From NCBI RefSeq assembly GCF_003664255.1, contig NZ_RCCV01000001.1:3472001-3536000 (forward strand): a stretch of 64,000 bases of DNA. The letters are read 5' to 3'. Shown piece by piece: positions 8,125 to 15,757 of this stretch. The notes below the pieces were generated by a model, which did not search any database, had not been told where the DNA came from, and worked only from the letters and a program-made list of their open reading frames with translations. A program made the position numbers and the translations under genes. Positions within the stretch are counted from its first letter, which is position 1. Every line of letters starts with the position of its first letter. This DNA is from Micromonospora sp. M71_S20. GTDB taxonomy: Bacteria > Actinomycetota > Actinomycetes > Mycobacteriales > Micromonosporaceae.

Positions 8125-8571
8125 ATGGGTGCAGACAGCCCGAGTCCGGTTCGCATCCTGGTGGTGGACGACGACCCGGGTGACGTGTTGATGATCGAGG
8201 AGGCCCTCGCGGACTCCGACGTCGACAAGGTCATCGACGTCGTCAGCGACGGCCAGGAGGCGATGGAGTTCCTGCGCCGCGAGGGGCGGCACACCGACGC
8301 CCGGCGGCCGGACGTCATCCTGCTCGACCTGAACATGCCCCGGATGGACGGGCGGCAGGTGCTCGGCGAGGTCAAGAGCGACGAGGACCTGCGCACGATC
8401 CCGATCGTCGTGCTGACCACCTCCAACGCCGACACGGACATCGTGGGCAGCTACACCCTCCAGGCCAACGCCTACGTGACCAAGCCGATCGACCTGGACG
8501 ACTTCAACGACGTGGTGCGCCGGATCGACGAGTTCTTCGGCCGGGTGGTCGTGCTCCCGAAGCGCTCCTGA
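8125..8571 (+). CDS. Single-domain response regulator (CheY/Rcp1-like)
   Basis: 148 residues, receiver domain only. Acidic pocket D15-D16 (VVDDDPGD), phospho-acceptor D68 (LLDLNMP), T99/S100 (VLTTS) and K120 (VTKPID) are all present. The YTLQANAYVTKPIDLDDF stretch is typical of the Rcp1-like receivers that work with phytochrome-type kinases, but no such kinase lies here. With no output domain it must act by protein contact. It closes the STAS/PP2C/B12 cluster. A GTG three bases upstream at 8122 is an alternative start. Confidence 0.88.
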   Translation: MGADSPSPVRILVVDDDPGDVLMIEEALADSDVDKVIDVVSDGQEAMEFLRREGRHTDARRPDVILLDLNMPRMDGRQVLGEVKSDEDLRTIPIVVLTTSNADTDIVGSYTLQANAYVTKPIDLDDFNDVVRRIDEFFGRVVVLPKRS

Positions 8572-8741
8572 GGCGCCCCCGGGCGGTCGTCCACGCCGGG
8601 CCGCGCGCCGGCACCCGCGACGCGCCCGGTCCCGGGCGCGTCCGCATGGTGAACAATTTTCCCGAAGCCCCTCCGCTGCCGCCCCCAGCGTCGAGGATCC
8701 AGGGTGGGGAAGGAAACACCAGCTGCCTGGGGGGCGACAGT

Positions 8742-9290
8742 ATGAGGTTCTGCGTCGTGGAGACCGGCTACGACCAGCGGCAGGTCGATTCCTGCCTGGA
8801 CCAGATCGGCGTCCGGTTGGCCCGGCTCGCCGCCCGGGCGGAGGGCGCCGCGAGGGCCGGTCGCGAGTGGGACGAGATCCGTGACGAGGCGACGGCGCTC
8901 CGCGGCCTGCTCGAACGGCTGGACCTCGGCGACGCGGACCGGGCCCGGCGCGGCGCGGACGACGCCGGCCGCGAGGCGGCCGACCTGCTGACCCGGGCGC
9001 GGGTCGAGCTCGACGCGGCCCGGGAGGAGGCCCGGCAGGTGCGCGAGCGCGTCTACGCCGAGGCCGTGCAGGCCCGCCGGGACTTCGAGGAGGCGCTGTA
9101 CGCCCGGCGCAGGCGCGAGGCCCGGGTGGACCGGATCCTCGACGGGTTGACCGTCGAACCGGTCCCGGCGGACACCCCGACCGCCGCGGCCGGGGTGCCC
9201 GGCAACGGGGTGCCGGCGACCCGGATCGCCGCCGGTGGCGGCGCGGAAGCCTCCACCGAGCCACCGGGCGGCCGCGCCGGGATCCGCTGA
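8742..9290 (+). CDS. DivIVA-like coiled-coil protein
   Basis: 182 residues from ATG 8742, preceded by a G-rich Shine-Dalgarno. The N-terminus (VVETGYDQRQVDSCLDQIGVR) resembles the DivIVA/Wag31 lipid-binding head, and residues about 20-145 are a long charged heptad-rich helix (REWDEIRDEATALRGLLERL; AREEARQVRERVYAEAVQAR). The tail is Pro/Ala/Gly-rich and disordered. Such proteins mark curved membrane or the growing pole in actinobacteria; this one is too short to be the essential Wag31, so it is more likely an accessory paralogue. Confidence 0.65.
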   Translation: MRFCVVETGYDQRQVDSCLDQIGVRLARLAARAEGAARAGREWDEIRDEATALRGLLERLDLGDADRARRGADDAGREAADLLTRARVELDAAREEARQVRERVYAEAVQARRDFEEALYARRRREARVDRILDGLTVEPVPADTPTAAAGVPGNGVPATRIAAGGGAEASTEPPGGRAGIR

Positions 9291-9293
9291 CCC

Positions 9294-9313
9294 TCGTCGG
9301 CCCGGGCCGACGA
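9294..9313. terminator. Perfect 20-bp palindrome between convergent genes
   Basis: TCGTCGGCCCGGGCCGACGA is a perfect palindrome in the 28 bases between the stop of the DivIVA-like gene (9290) and that of the converging transglycosylase-like gene (9319). A bidirectional terminator is the simplest reading; there is no T tract. Confidence 0.5.
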
Positions 9314-9318
9314 CCGCG

Positions 9319-10167
9319 TCAGGTCAGCGCGGCGACGACCGTCGTGGCCAGCTGCTCGTGCTGGGCGTACGCGTCGGGGAAGGCCGAGATCTGCACGGCC
9401 TGGGCGGCGCCGGCAACGCTCATCTGCTGCCAGCCCGGGACGTCCCGCAGCGCCAGGTAGAAGGCCCGCGCGGCGTACGACGGGCGCATCAGCTCGCGTA
9501 CGGTGCCCCAGCCGCTGCTCGGGCGCTGCTGGAACAGGCCCACGGAGTCGTGGTCGGAGCCGCTGCCCTGGTGCGGGTACCGGCTGGACTCCGGAAGCAC
9601 GTCGCTGGCGAGGTTGTAGAGCCGGCTCTCCTGCATCGCGGTCGCCACGGCGACCACCATGGCGCGGCGGGGCATCTTCAGCTCGGCGCCCACGTCGACG
9701 ATGACCTTGGCGTTGTCCATCTGCGCCTGGGTGAGCCCGGCGACCGGGCGTGGGCGGGGCGGCGGGGCCGGCTTGCGCGGGGCCTTGCGGGTGGCCGAGG
9801 GGGCCGGCTTCGGCGTCGGGCTGGGACTGAGCGAGGGCGAGGGCGAGGGGGAGACGGCCCGGTCCAGGGACCGTGAGGCGCGGTCGTCGTCGACGGCCCG
9901 CTCGGCCAGCGCCTCGGCCACGGGTTCCCGCGCGGCGTCGGCGTCCTCGCGCGTGGAGGCGAACGCGGCCACGCCGAGGCAGCAGGTCACACCGGTGGCG
10001 AGCGCGACCCGGACGGGGGTCGAGGCGAGCAGGGCCCGGCCGCCGCGACGCTGCCGCTCCGCAGCGCGATGACGGCCGATCGTCCGTTTGGTCGAGGCGG
10101 GGTCGTCCGGGCGGGCGGCCGGCCGATCCTGGGACAGCGTCTGGTCGAGGGGGTCGTCGGGGTGCAC
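9319..10167 (-). CDS. Membrane-anchored lytic-transglycosylase-like protein
   Basis: 282 residues. A basic cytoplasmic leader (1-50) is followed by one membrane segment (about 52-70), an acidic stretch, a Ser/Pro repeat (SPSPSPSLSPSPTPKP, 106-121) and Pro-rich linker, then a globular domain (about 145-282). TAMQESRLYNLA (177-187, candidate catalytic E180) and SVGLFQQRPSSGWG (208-221) are the soluble-lytic-transglycosylase/lysozyme-like landmarks. It probably acts on peptidoglycan outside the membrane. The family is common in Micromonospora; enzymatic activity is inferred. Confidence 0.75.
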   Translation of the reverse strand: MHPDDPLDQTLSQDRPAARPDDPASTKRTIGRHRAAERQRRGGRALLASTPVRVALATGVTCCLGVAAFASTREDADAAREPVAEALAERAVDDDRASRSLDRAVSPSPSPSLSPSPTPKPAPSATRKAPRKPAPPPRPRPVAGLTQAQMDNAKVIVDVGAELKMPRRAMVVAVATAMQESRLYNLASDVLPESSRYPHQGSGSDHDSVGLFQQRPSSGWGTVRELMRPSYAARAFYLALRDVPGWQQMSVAGAAQAVQISAFPDAYAQHEQLATTVVAALT

Positions 10168-10587
10168 CCGCCGAGGCTAGAAAGGCGAGCCCGTCTTGCC
10201 ATCGGCCTGGTTGGTGGCATGCGCCACAATTTGCGCCGATCTGCGGGGCGATTACGCCCGACGGGCCATCAATGCCGCGATCTCATCGTGTCTATTCTTT
10301 CGCATATATGCGATAAGGAGTGCCTAACCGGGCGGGGAACCGATCTTGCGCCGGCGCGTGCGAGCCGAGCCGAGCCTCCACCGAACGGTGGAGGCCGCTT
10401 CGGACCGCCCGGACGACCGCCCGTCGGCCCGGAGGCGAACGCGCGGGTCGTGCCACCCGCGACGGTGACGGAGTCCCGTCCCGCCACTGGGCCCGCCACG
10501 GAGGGGCGGTCGGTGCCGGGCCCTCACAGTTGACCAGTGACGGGCCCACCCGGCGGCCGGTCGGTGCCGGACCCGCGTGGCGGGCGG
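10168..10587. other. 420-bp intergenic region with palindrome and repeats
   Basis: No convincing gene. It holds the promoter of the transglycosylase-like gene (start 10167), a perfect 14-bp palindrome TCGCATATATGCGA at 10300-10313, a 9-bp hairpin at 10374-10382/10387-10395, and repeated GGTCGGTGCCGG-type blocks near 10507 and 10558, with a diverged copy (GGTCAGTGCCGG) near 10586 at the end of the OsmC-like gene. Short frames here show no domain and poor start context. Confidence 0.6.
10300..10313. promoter_or_regulatory. Perfect palindrome TCGCATATATGCGA, candidate operator
   Basis: A 14-bp perfect palindrome, AT-centred in a GC-rich background, 133 bases upstream of the transglycosylase-like gene. 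AAGGAG follows at 10315-10320 but no plausible reading frame starts behind it. Palindromes with a TATA centre are typical of GntR/PadR/TetR operators; no such regulator is adjacent. Confidence 0.45.
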
Positions 10588-11016
10588 TCAGTGCCGGCCG
10601 TTCTCCGCCGGGGTGACGGTGAGCCGGTGCCGGCTGCCGTCGCCGCTGGAGAAGGGCCACAGCCGGTCCGCGTGCTCGACCAGCTCGGCCAGCTGTTGCC
10701 GGCTCAGTCCCGCCGACGAGATGGAGGCGTGCACGTCGGCCCGGTACCGGCCGTCGTCGTCGCGCCCGAGCTTCGCCTCCGCGCGTACCTGCACGGTGTG
10801 CGCCTCGTCGGTGATCTCGCCCGCCGCCTCCACCGCCGCGTGGTGCAGGCAGGACGCGAAGGCGGCGGCGAGCAGCTGCTCCGGGGTCAGTCCCGAGCAG
10901 TGCGGTGCCAGTGGGGACGCCAGGGGCGTGGACAGGCTCCCGTCGTCGGTGCGTACGTGGCCGCCCTCGGCGGTCGCGGTGGCCGTCTCGTTCAGCCAGG
11001 AGCTCGATTCCGGCAT
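10588..11016 (-). CDS. OsmC/Ohr-family protein
   Basis: 142 residues from ATG 11016, behind a good GGGAGGA site. SGLTPEQLLAAAFASCLHHA (41-60) is the OsmC/Ohr signature helix, with C56 as the peroxidatic cysteine. The second cysteine, normally in a CPY/CPF-type motif, is missing: the matching place reads RLWPFSSG (about 118-125). C40 lies just before the first motif and might substitute. Known members reduce organic hydroperoxides with lipoyl or bacillithiol-type partners; whether this variant can is uncertain. Confidence 0.8.
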   Translation of the reverse strand: MPESSSWLNETATATAEGGHVRTDDGSLSTPLASPLAPHCSGLTPEQLLAAAFASCLHHAAVEAAGEITDEAHTVQVRAEAKLGRDDDGRYRADVHASISSAGLSRQQLAELVEHADRLWPFSSGDGSRHRLTVTPAENGRH

Positions 11017-11150
11017 CGCGTTCCTCCCGTCGCTCACCCGCCCGGCTACCCGGCCCCCGGGCGGTGAAACCGCAGGCGACGGGTGGGAGGGCCCGAGGAC
11101 GCCGGACGGGAGCGGCCACGACGCCGGCGTGCCGGGGCGCGGGAGGAGGC

Positions 11151-12098
11151 TCAGCCGGCCTGGGTGGACCAGTCGGGAAGGGGGGCCGCCTCGGTCACCT
11201 CGGCCGCCGCCCGCTCGGTCCACGGCGACATCGACCCGACGCGCTGCCGGGGCGCCGTGGGCTGCCCCAGCGGCACGTACACCCGGGCGTCCACCGCCTC
11301 GGCCAGCAACAGGGCCGCCATCAGGCTGGACGGTCGGTCGGCCGGGTCGTCGGCGAGGCAGCTCGCGCACAGGTCGGCCACCTCCGGCGGCAGCCCCTCG
11401 ATCTCCGGTAGCGGCCTCGGCGGTTGCCGCCGGCGCGCGCCGAGCAGTTGGGTCGTGGTGCCCGCCTGGTACGGCAGCCGCCCGGTCAGGCAGTAGTAGA
11501 GCAGGACGCCGAGGGCGTACATGTCGGCGGCCGGTGTGGCGGGCGCCCGCTCCAGCTGCTCCGGCGCGAGGTAGGCCGGCGTGCCGACCACCATCCCCTC
11601 CGGTGACCGGTCCGGGGTGCCGGACGGGGTGGCGATGCCGAAGTCGAGCACCTTCACGCCGGCCGGGGTCAGGATCACGTTCGCCGGCTTGACGTCGCGG
11701 TGCACGATGCCGTGCGCGTGGGCCGCGGCCAGCGCGGCGCTCACCTCGGCGCAGACGCGTACGGCGATGCGCCAGTCCAATGGTCCGGCCCGCAGGTGCG
11801 CGGCCAGCGTCTCGCCCTCGGCCAACTCCATGACGATGTAGGGCACCTGCCCCTCGGGGCCCGTCCCGCAGGTGCCGAAGTCGTGCACGAAGGCCACGTT
11901 CGGGTGCACCAGCCGGGCGGCGGAGCGGGCCTCCGCGCGGATGCGCTCCACAGAGGTGTCCTCACCCTCCTGCCCGGGGGACATCACCTTCACCGCGACC
12001 GGTCGGTCCAGCACCGCGTCGTGGGCCCGCCAGACCTCCGACATGCCGCCGATGCCGATGCGCTGTTCGAGCCGGTACCGCCCGTCCAGCGTTCTCAT
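11151..12098 (-). CDS. Cytosolic Ser/Thr protein kinase (PknB-type catalytic domain)
   Basis: 315 residues. Kinase landmarks: glycine loop GIGGMSEVW (15-23), K37 in VAVKVM, catalytic HRDVKPAN (133-140), DFG (152-154), GTPAYLAPEQ activation-loop end and the ADMYALGVLLYYCLTGRLPY helix. The kinase fold ends near residue 270; the tail is short and polar with no membrane segment or PASTA repeats, so this is a soluble kinase. ATG at 12098 chosen because the kinase fold begins six residues later. Divergent from a small protein gene at 12271. Confidence 0.9.
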   Translation of the reverse strand: MRTLDGRYRLEQRIGIGGMSEVWRAHDAVLDRPVAVKVMSPGQEGEDTSVERIRAEARSAARLVHPNVAFVHDFGTCGTGPEGQVPYIVMELAEGETLAAHLRAGPLDWRIAVRVCAEVSAALAAAHAHGIVHRDVKPANVILTPAGVKVLDFGIATPSGTPDRSPEGMVVGTPAYLAPEQLERAPATPAADMYALGVLLYYCLTGRLPYQAGTTTQLLGARRRQPPRPLPEIEGLPPEVADLCASCLADDPADRPSSLMAALLLAEAVDARVYVPLGQPTAPRQRVGSMSPWTERAAAEVTEAAPLPDWSTQAG

Positions 12099-12270
12099 CG
12101 ACCGCTCCCTGCGCCTCCTGGCCCGTCCCTCGACGGGCGCCCGATGCTGCGGTACCCGGGCTCCGATCAGGGCAAACCGCTGCCGGATCCGGGCGGGGCC
12201 GCCCGCTGCTGCGGTAGCTTGCGAGCCGGGGCCGCTGTCGGGGCGGCACTGCGGGAAGGCGGGCGCGCGG

Positions 12271-12504
12271 ATGAGCGAGGTGACCGTACGCTTCGTCGGC
12301 GGCCCGGCCCACGACCTGGTCCGGGCGGTGCCCGCCGAGCCGGACGGCTCCCCGCCGGCGCACTGGATCCTGCGCCACCCCGACGGCGTCGGGCCGGCCA
12401 CGGGCGGCGGACCGGACCACCTCTACCGGCGCGAGCGTCCCACCGGCGGCGGCACCTGGACGATGCGCTTCGTGCACACCTACCCGGTGGGCATGACCGA
12501 GTGA
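12271..12504 (+). CDS. Small hypothetical protein
   Basis: 77 residues from ATG 12271. Strand-rich, with VTVRFVGGPAHDL at the start, a central WILRHPDG and a C-terminal TWTMRFVHTYPVG; no signal peptide. I do not recognise a family. It is divergent from the kinase gene, sharing a 172-base upstream region, and ends about 75 bases before the direct-repeat array of the two-component operon. Confidence 0.55.
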   Translation: MSEVTVRFVGGPAHDLVRAVPAEPDGSPPAHWILRHPDGVGPATGGGPDHLYRRERPTGGGTWTMRFVHTYPVGMTE

Positions 12505-12577
12505 GACCGTCCGTCGCACGTCGGTCCGAGCGCCCACCGGGGCGGTCGGCCGCCCGACGGTGGACGGGGCGGCCGAC

Positions 12578-12616
12578 GCACAGCGGGGGCACAGGTGGCG
12601 CACAAGCCGGGCACAG
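12578..12616 (+). promoter_or_regulatory. Four direct repeats GCACA(G/A) with exact 11-bp period
   Basis: GCACAG at 12578, GCACAG at 12589, GCACAA at 12600 and GCACAG at 12611 start exactly 11 bases apart, one helical turn. They end 15 bases before ATG 12631 of the OmpR-type regulator gene. OmpR/PhoB-family dimers bind direct repeats at 10-11 bp spacing, so this is a strong candidate autoregulatory site. Confidence 0.65.
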
Positions 12617-12630
12617 CGGCCCGGCGCACG

Positions 12631-13386
12631 ATGGGGGCCATGGTGACGGACGGGCGGGCCGGGGCGGGCCGGGTCGAGCTGCGCCGCCCCGACGGGGAGC
12701 CGGTGCGGGTGCTGGTGGTCGACGACGAGCCGACCTTGGCCGACCTGCTGTCGATGGCGTTGCGCTACGAGGGCTGGCAGGTGCGTACGGCGGGCGACGG
12801 CACGTCGGCGCTGAGCGCGGCGCGGCAGTTCCGGCCGGACGCCGTGGTGCTCGACGTGATGCTGCCCGACCTGGACGGCTTCCAGGTGCTGCGCCGGCTG
12901 CGTGAGCAGGCCCCGACGGTGCCGGTGCTCTTCCTGACCGCCCGCGACGCGGTGGAGGAGCGGATCGCCGGGCTGACCGTCGGCGGCGACGACTACGTCA
13001 CCAAGCCGTTCAGCCTGGAGGAGGTGATCGCCCGGCTGCGGGCGCTGCTGCGCCGCTCGGGCTTCGCCGTCGCCGCCCGCCCCGACGCCGTGCTCACCGT
13101 CGGCGACCTCAGCCTCGACGAGGACAGCCACGAGGTGCGCCGCGACGGCTGCCCCATCACCCTCACCGTCACCGAGTTCGAGCTGCTGCGTTACCTCATG
13201 CGCAACCCGCGCCGGGTGCTCAGCAAGGCGCAGATCCTCGACCGGGTCTGGAACTACGACTTCGGCGGCCAGGCCAACGTGGTGGAGCTGTACATCTCGT
13301 ACCTGCGGAAGAAGATCGACGCGGGCCGGAAGCCGATGATCCACACGCTGCGCGGCGCGGGGTATGTCCTCCGGCCGGCGGAGTGA
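12631..13386 (+). CDS. OmpR-family response regulator
   Basis: 251 residues from ATG 12631; a GTG at 12595 is in frame but lies inside the direct-repeat array, so the later start is preferred (ATG 12640 is also possible). Receiver domain with VVDDEP (29-34), phospho-acceptor D75 (VVLDVMLPD) and TKPFS; C-terminal winged helix (about 150-250) with LTVTEFELLRYL and SKAQILDRVW. The following histidine kinase overlaps it by 23 bases, forming a tightly coupled pair. The stimulus is unknown. Confidence 0.92.
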   Translation: MGAMVTDGRAGAGRVELRRPDGEPVRVLVVDDEPTLADLLSMALRYEGWQVRTAGDGTSALSAARQFRPDAVVLDVMLPDLDGFQVLRRLREQAPTVPVLFLTARDAVEERIAGLTVGGDDYVTKPFSLEEVIARLRALLRRSGFAVAARPDAVLTVGDLSLDEDSHEVRRDGCPITLTVTEFELLRYLMRNPRRVLSKAQILDRVWNYDFGGQANVVELYISYLRKKIDAGRKPMIHTLRGAGYVLRPAE

Positions 13387-14851
13387 GCGGGCCGCCGGCC
13401 GGCTCCGCCGCCGGCTGGCCGGGGTGTCGCTGCTGACCCGCCTGGTGGTCATCCTGGTCGGTCTGCTGGCCCTGGTCAGCGTCGCCATCGGCGGCATCAC
13501 CACGGTCGCGCTGCGGCAGTTCCTGATCGACCGGGTCGACGACCAGCTGACGCCGATGCGGGCCGGTCCCGGTCGGGGGGCGCCGTCGCCCTTCGAGGTG
13601 CCACCCGGCGGGCCGGACGCGCGCATCCCCCGGGGCCTTCCGCCGGGGACCGTCGCCGCCGAGCTGGCCGACGGCCGGGTGGTCCGGGCCTGGACCCTGG
13701 CCGACCGGCAGGAACGCGCCGTCCCCGCCGAGGACCTGGCCGGCCTCGCCGACCTGCCCACGGACGGCCGACCCCGCACCCGCGAGCTGGGGGAGCGCGG
13801 CGACTACCGGGTGGTGGCGCGCCAGCTTCCGGGCGGGACCGTGCGGGTGCTCGGCCTGCCGCTGTCGGGCGTGTCGGAGACCGTCTGGTGGCTGGTCGCC
13901 GCGCAGGCCGGCGTGGCGACCGCAGGGCTGCTCGTCGCCGGTGGGGCCGGTGCCCTGATCGTGCGGGCGACCCTGCGCCCGCTGCGCCGGGTCGCCACCA
14001 CCGCCGGCCGGGTCAGCGAGCTGCCCCTGGACCGCGGCGAGGTCGCGCTGTCGGTGCGGGTCCCGGCCGCCGACACCGACCCGCGTACCGAGGTCGGGCA
14101 GGTGGGCGCGGCGCTGAACCGGATGCTGGGGCACGTCGGCGCCGCGCTCGCCGCCCGCCAGGCCACCGAGACCCGGGTACGCCAGTTCGTCGCCGACGCC
14201 AGCCACGAGCTGCGTACGCCGCTGGCGGCCATCCGGGGCTACGCCGAGGTCGCCCGGCGCGGCCGGGACGAGGTGCCGCCCGACGTGGCCCACGCGTTGC
14301 GCCGGGTCGAGTCCGAGAGCACCCGGATGACCCGCCTCGTCGACGACCTGCTGCTGCTCGCCCGGCTCGACTCGGGCCGGCCGCTCGTGGTCGAGCCGGT
14401 GGACCTGTCCGCGCTGGCGGTGGACGCGGTCGGCGACGCGCACGTGGCGGGGCCGGAGCACCGGTGGCGGCTCGACCTGTCGGACACCGTGGTCCGCGTC
14501 CCCGGCGACCCGGCCCGGCTGCACCAGGTGCTGGCGAACCTGCTGGCCAACGCCCGGGTGCACACCCCGCCCGGCACCACGGTCACCACCACCCTGGGGG
14601 TCACCGGCGACGTCGCCGTGCTCGGCGTCGCCGACGACGGGCCCGGCGTGCCGCCGGCGCTGCGGGCCGAGGTGTTCGAGCGCTTCTCCCGGGGTGACAG
14701 CTCCCGGTCCCGGGCGCACGGCAGCACCGGTCTGGGCCTGGCGATCGTGGCCGCCGTGGTGGAGGCCCACCGCGGCACGGTCGAGCTGGACAGCCGGCCC
14801 GGCCGGACCGTGTTCACCGTCCGGCTGCCGGGCGCCACCACCGACGCCTGA
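13364..14851 (+). CDS. Membrane sensor histidine kinase
   Basis: 495 residues. Membrane helices at about 22-50 and 175-200 enclose an extracytoplasmic sensor of about 120 residues with no recognisable fold. HAMP follows (about 200-262), then HisKA with H281 in DASHELRTPLAAI, and HATPase_c with the N box NLLANARVHTPPG, G1 VADDGPGVP and G2 GSTGLGLAI. It starts within the response-regulator gene, implying translational coupling. Architecture resembles MprB/TcrY-type kinases of actinobacteria, but length and context do not allow naming an orthologue. Confidence 0.92.
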   Translation: MSSGRRSERAAGRLRRRLAGVSLLTRLVVILVGLLALVSVAIGGITTVALRQFLIDRVDDQLTPMRAGPGRGAPSPFEVPPGGPDARIPRGLPPGTVAAELADGRVVRAWTLADRQERAVPAEDLAGLADLPTDGRPRTRELGERGDYRVVARQLPGGTVRVLGLPLSGVSETVWWLVAAQAGVATAGLLVAGGAGALIVRATLRPLRRVATTAGRVSELPLDRGEVALSVRVPAADTDPRTEVGQVGAALNRMLGHVGAALAARQATETRVRQFVADASHELRTPLAAIRGYAEVARRGRDEVPPDVAHALRRVESESTRMTRLVDDLLLLARLDSGRPLVVEPVDLSALAVDAVGDAHVAGPEHRWRLDLSDTVVRVPGDPARLHQVLANLLANARVHTPPGTTVTTTLGVTGDVAVLGVADDGPGVPPALRAEVFERFSRGDSSRSRAHGSTGLGLAIVAAVVEAHRGTVELDSRPGRTVFTVRLPGATTDA

Positions 14852-14865
14852 GCGCGCGGCGTCGG

Positions 14866-15720
14866 TCAGTCGGCCAGCAGCTCGGCGAGGGTCTGCCCGA
14901 TCCGCTCCGCGTGCCGCCCGTCCGGGTCCTCGTCGGCGTTGAAGTCGGTGACGCTCATCCCGATCAGCCGACCCGAGCACACCAGTGGGCGGGCCAGCGC
15001 GACGAGGTCGGCCCAGTCCAGCCCGTCCGGCTCGGGGTAGCTGACCGCCGGGAGCACGAGCGGGTCGAGCACGTCGAGGTCGAGGTGCAGCCAGGCCGGC
15101 GTCGTACCGACGGCGAGATCCCGGCCCACCGCCGCCGCGTCGGCGCCCCGCAGCCGGGTGGCCGGCACCAGGTGGACGGCGGGGTCGACCCGGGAGGCCT
15201 CCTTCCCGTCCGTCGCGGCCCGGTCGAGCGGCCGGTGACCGAGCAGGTACACCTGGTCGGGGTCGACCAGCGGCCCCTCGCGGTCGAGGACCCCCGCCGG
15301 ACCGTGGTCGGTGACGATCGACAGGTCCATGTCCGCCCCCTCGCCGGTGGGCGAGGTGCGACCGTCCTCGAAGTCGAGGTGGGCGTCGAGGAACCACAGG
15401 TCGAAGCCGGAGGGCAGCCCCTGCAGGATGCCGGGCAGGATCGCGCAGTCGCCCCCGAGCACCAGCGGGTGCCGTCCCGCGCCGATCAGCGTCGTGGTGC
15501 GGGCGGCGATCGCCCGGCCGGCGCGGCGCACCTGGTCGACGCCGATCACCCCGGTCTCCGGGTCCCGTACCGGGTCGGTGATCAGGGCGTCGGCCGCGCC
15601 GGCGTCGGCCGCGCCCACCCGGCCCAGCAGCCCGGCGGCCCGCAGCGCCGCAGGCGCGCGGTGCTCGCCCCGGCCGCGTCCGGAGGAGTCGAGGGGAGCG
15701 TCCAGCACCGACCATCGCAC
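14866..15720 (-). CDS. Arginase/agmatinase-fold protein with altered metal site
   Basis: 284 residues. Ureohydrolase motifs are visible: VLGGDCAILPG (87-97), LDAHLDFED (111-119), HLDLDVLDP (about 213-221) and a C-terminal SVTDFNADEDPDG. In arginases the first motif is GGDH, whose His binds a manganese; here it is Cys92. The other ligands D112, H114, D116 and the DxD pair are kept. Hydrolysis of a guanidino substrate is therefore plausible but not assured. Converges on the histidine kinase gene with only 14 bases between. Confidence 0.78.
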   Translation of the reverse strand: MRWSVLDAPLDSSGRGRGEHRAPAALRAAGLLGRVGAADAGAADALITDPVRDPETGVIGVDQVRRAGRAIAARTTTLIGAGRHPLVLGGDCAILPGILQGLPSGFDLWFLDAHLDFEDGRTSPTGEGADMDLSIVTDHGPAGVLDREGPLVDPDQVYLLGHRPLDRAATDGKEASRVDPAVHLVPATRLRGADAAAVGRDLAVGTTPAWLHLDLDVLDPLVLPAVSYPEPDGLDWADLVALARPLVCSGRLIGMSVTDFNADEDPDGRHAERIGQTLAELLAD

Positions 15721-15757
15721 ACCCGGAGGCTAGCCCGGTCGTGGCAGGCTGGGCGGC

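Noticed and set aside
10320..10616. Small gene behind AAGGAG at 10315
   Set aside because: The GTG overlaps the Shine-Dalgarno-like motif, and the product is low-complexity with no similarity to known proteins.
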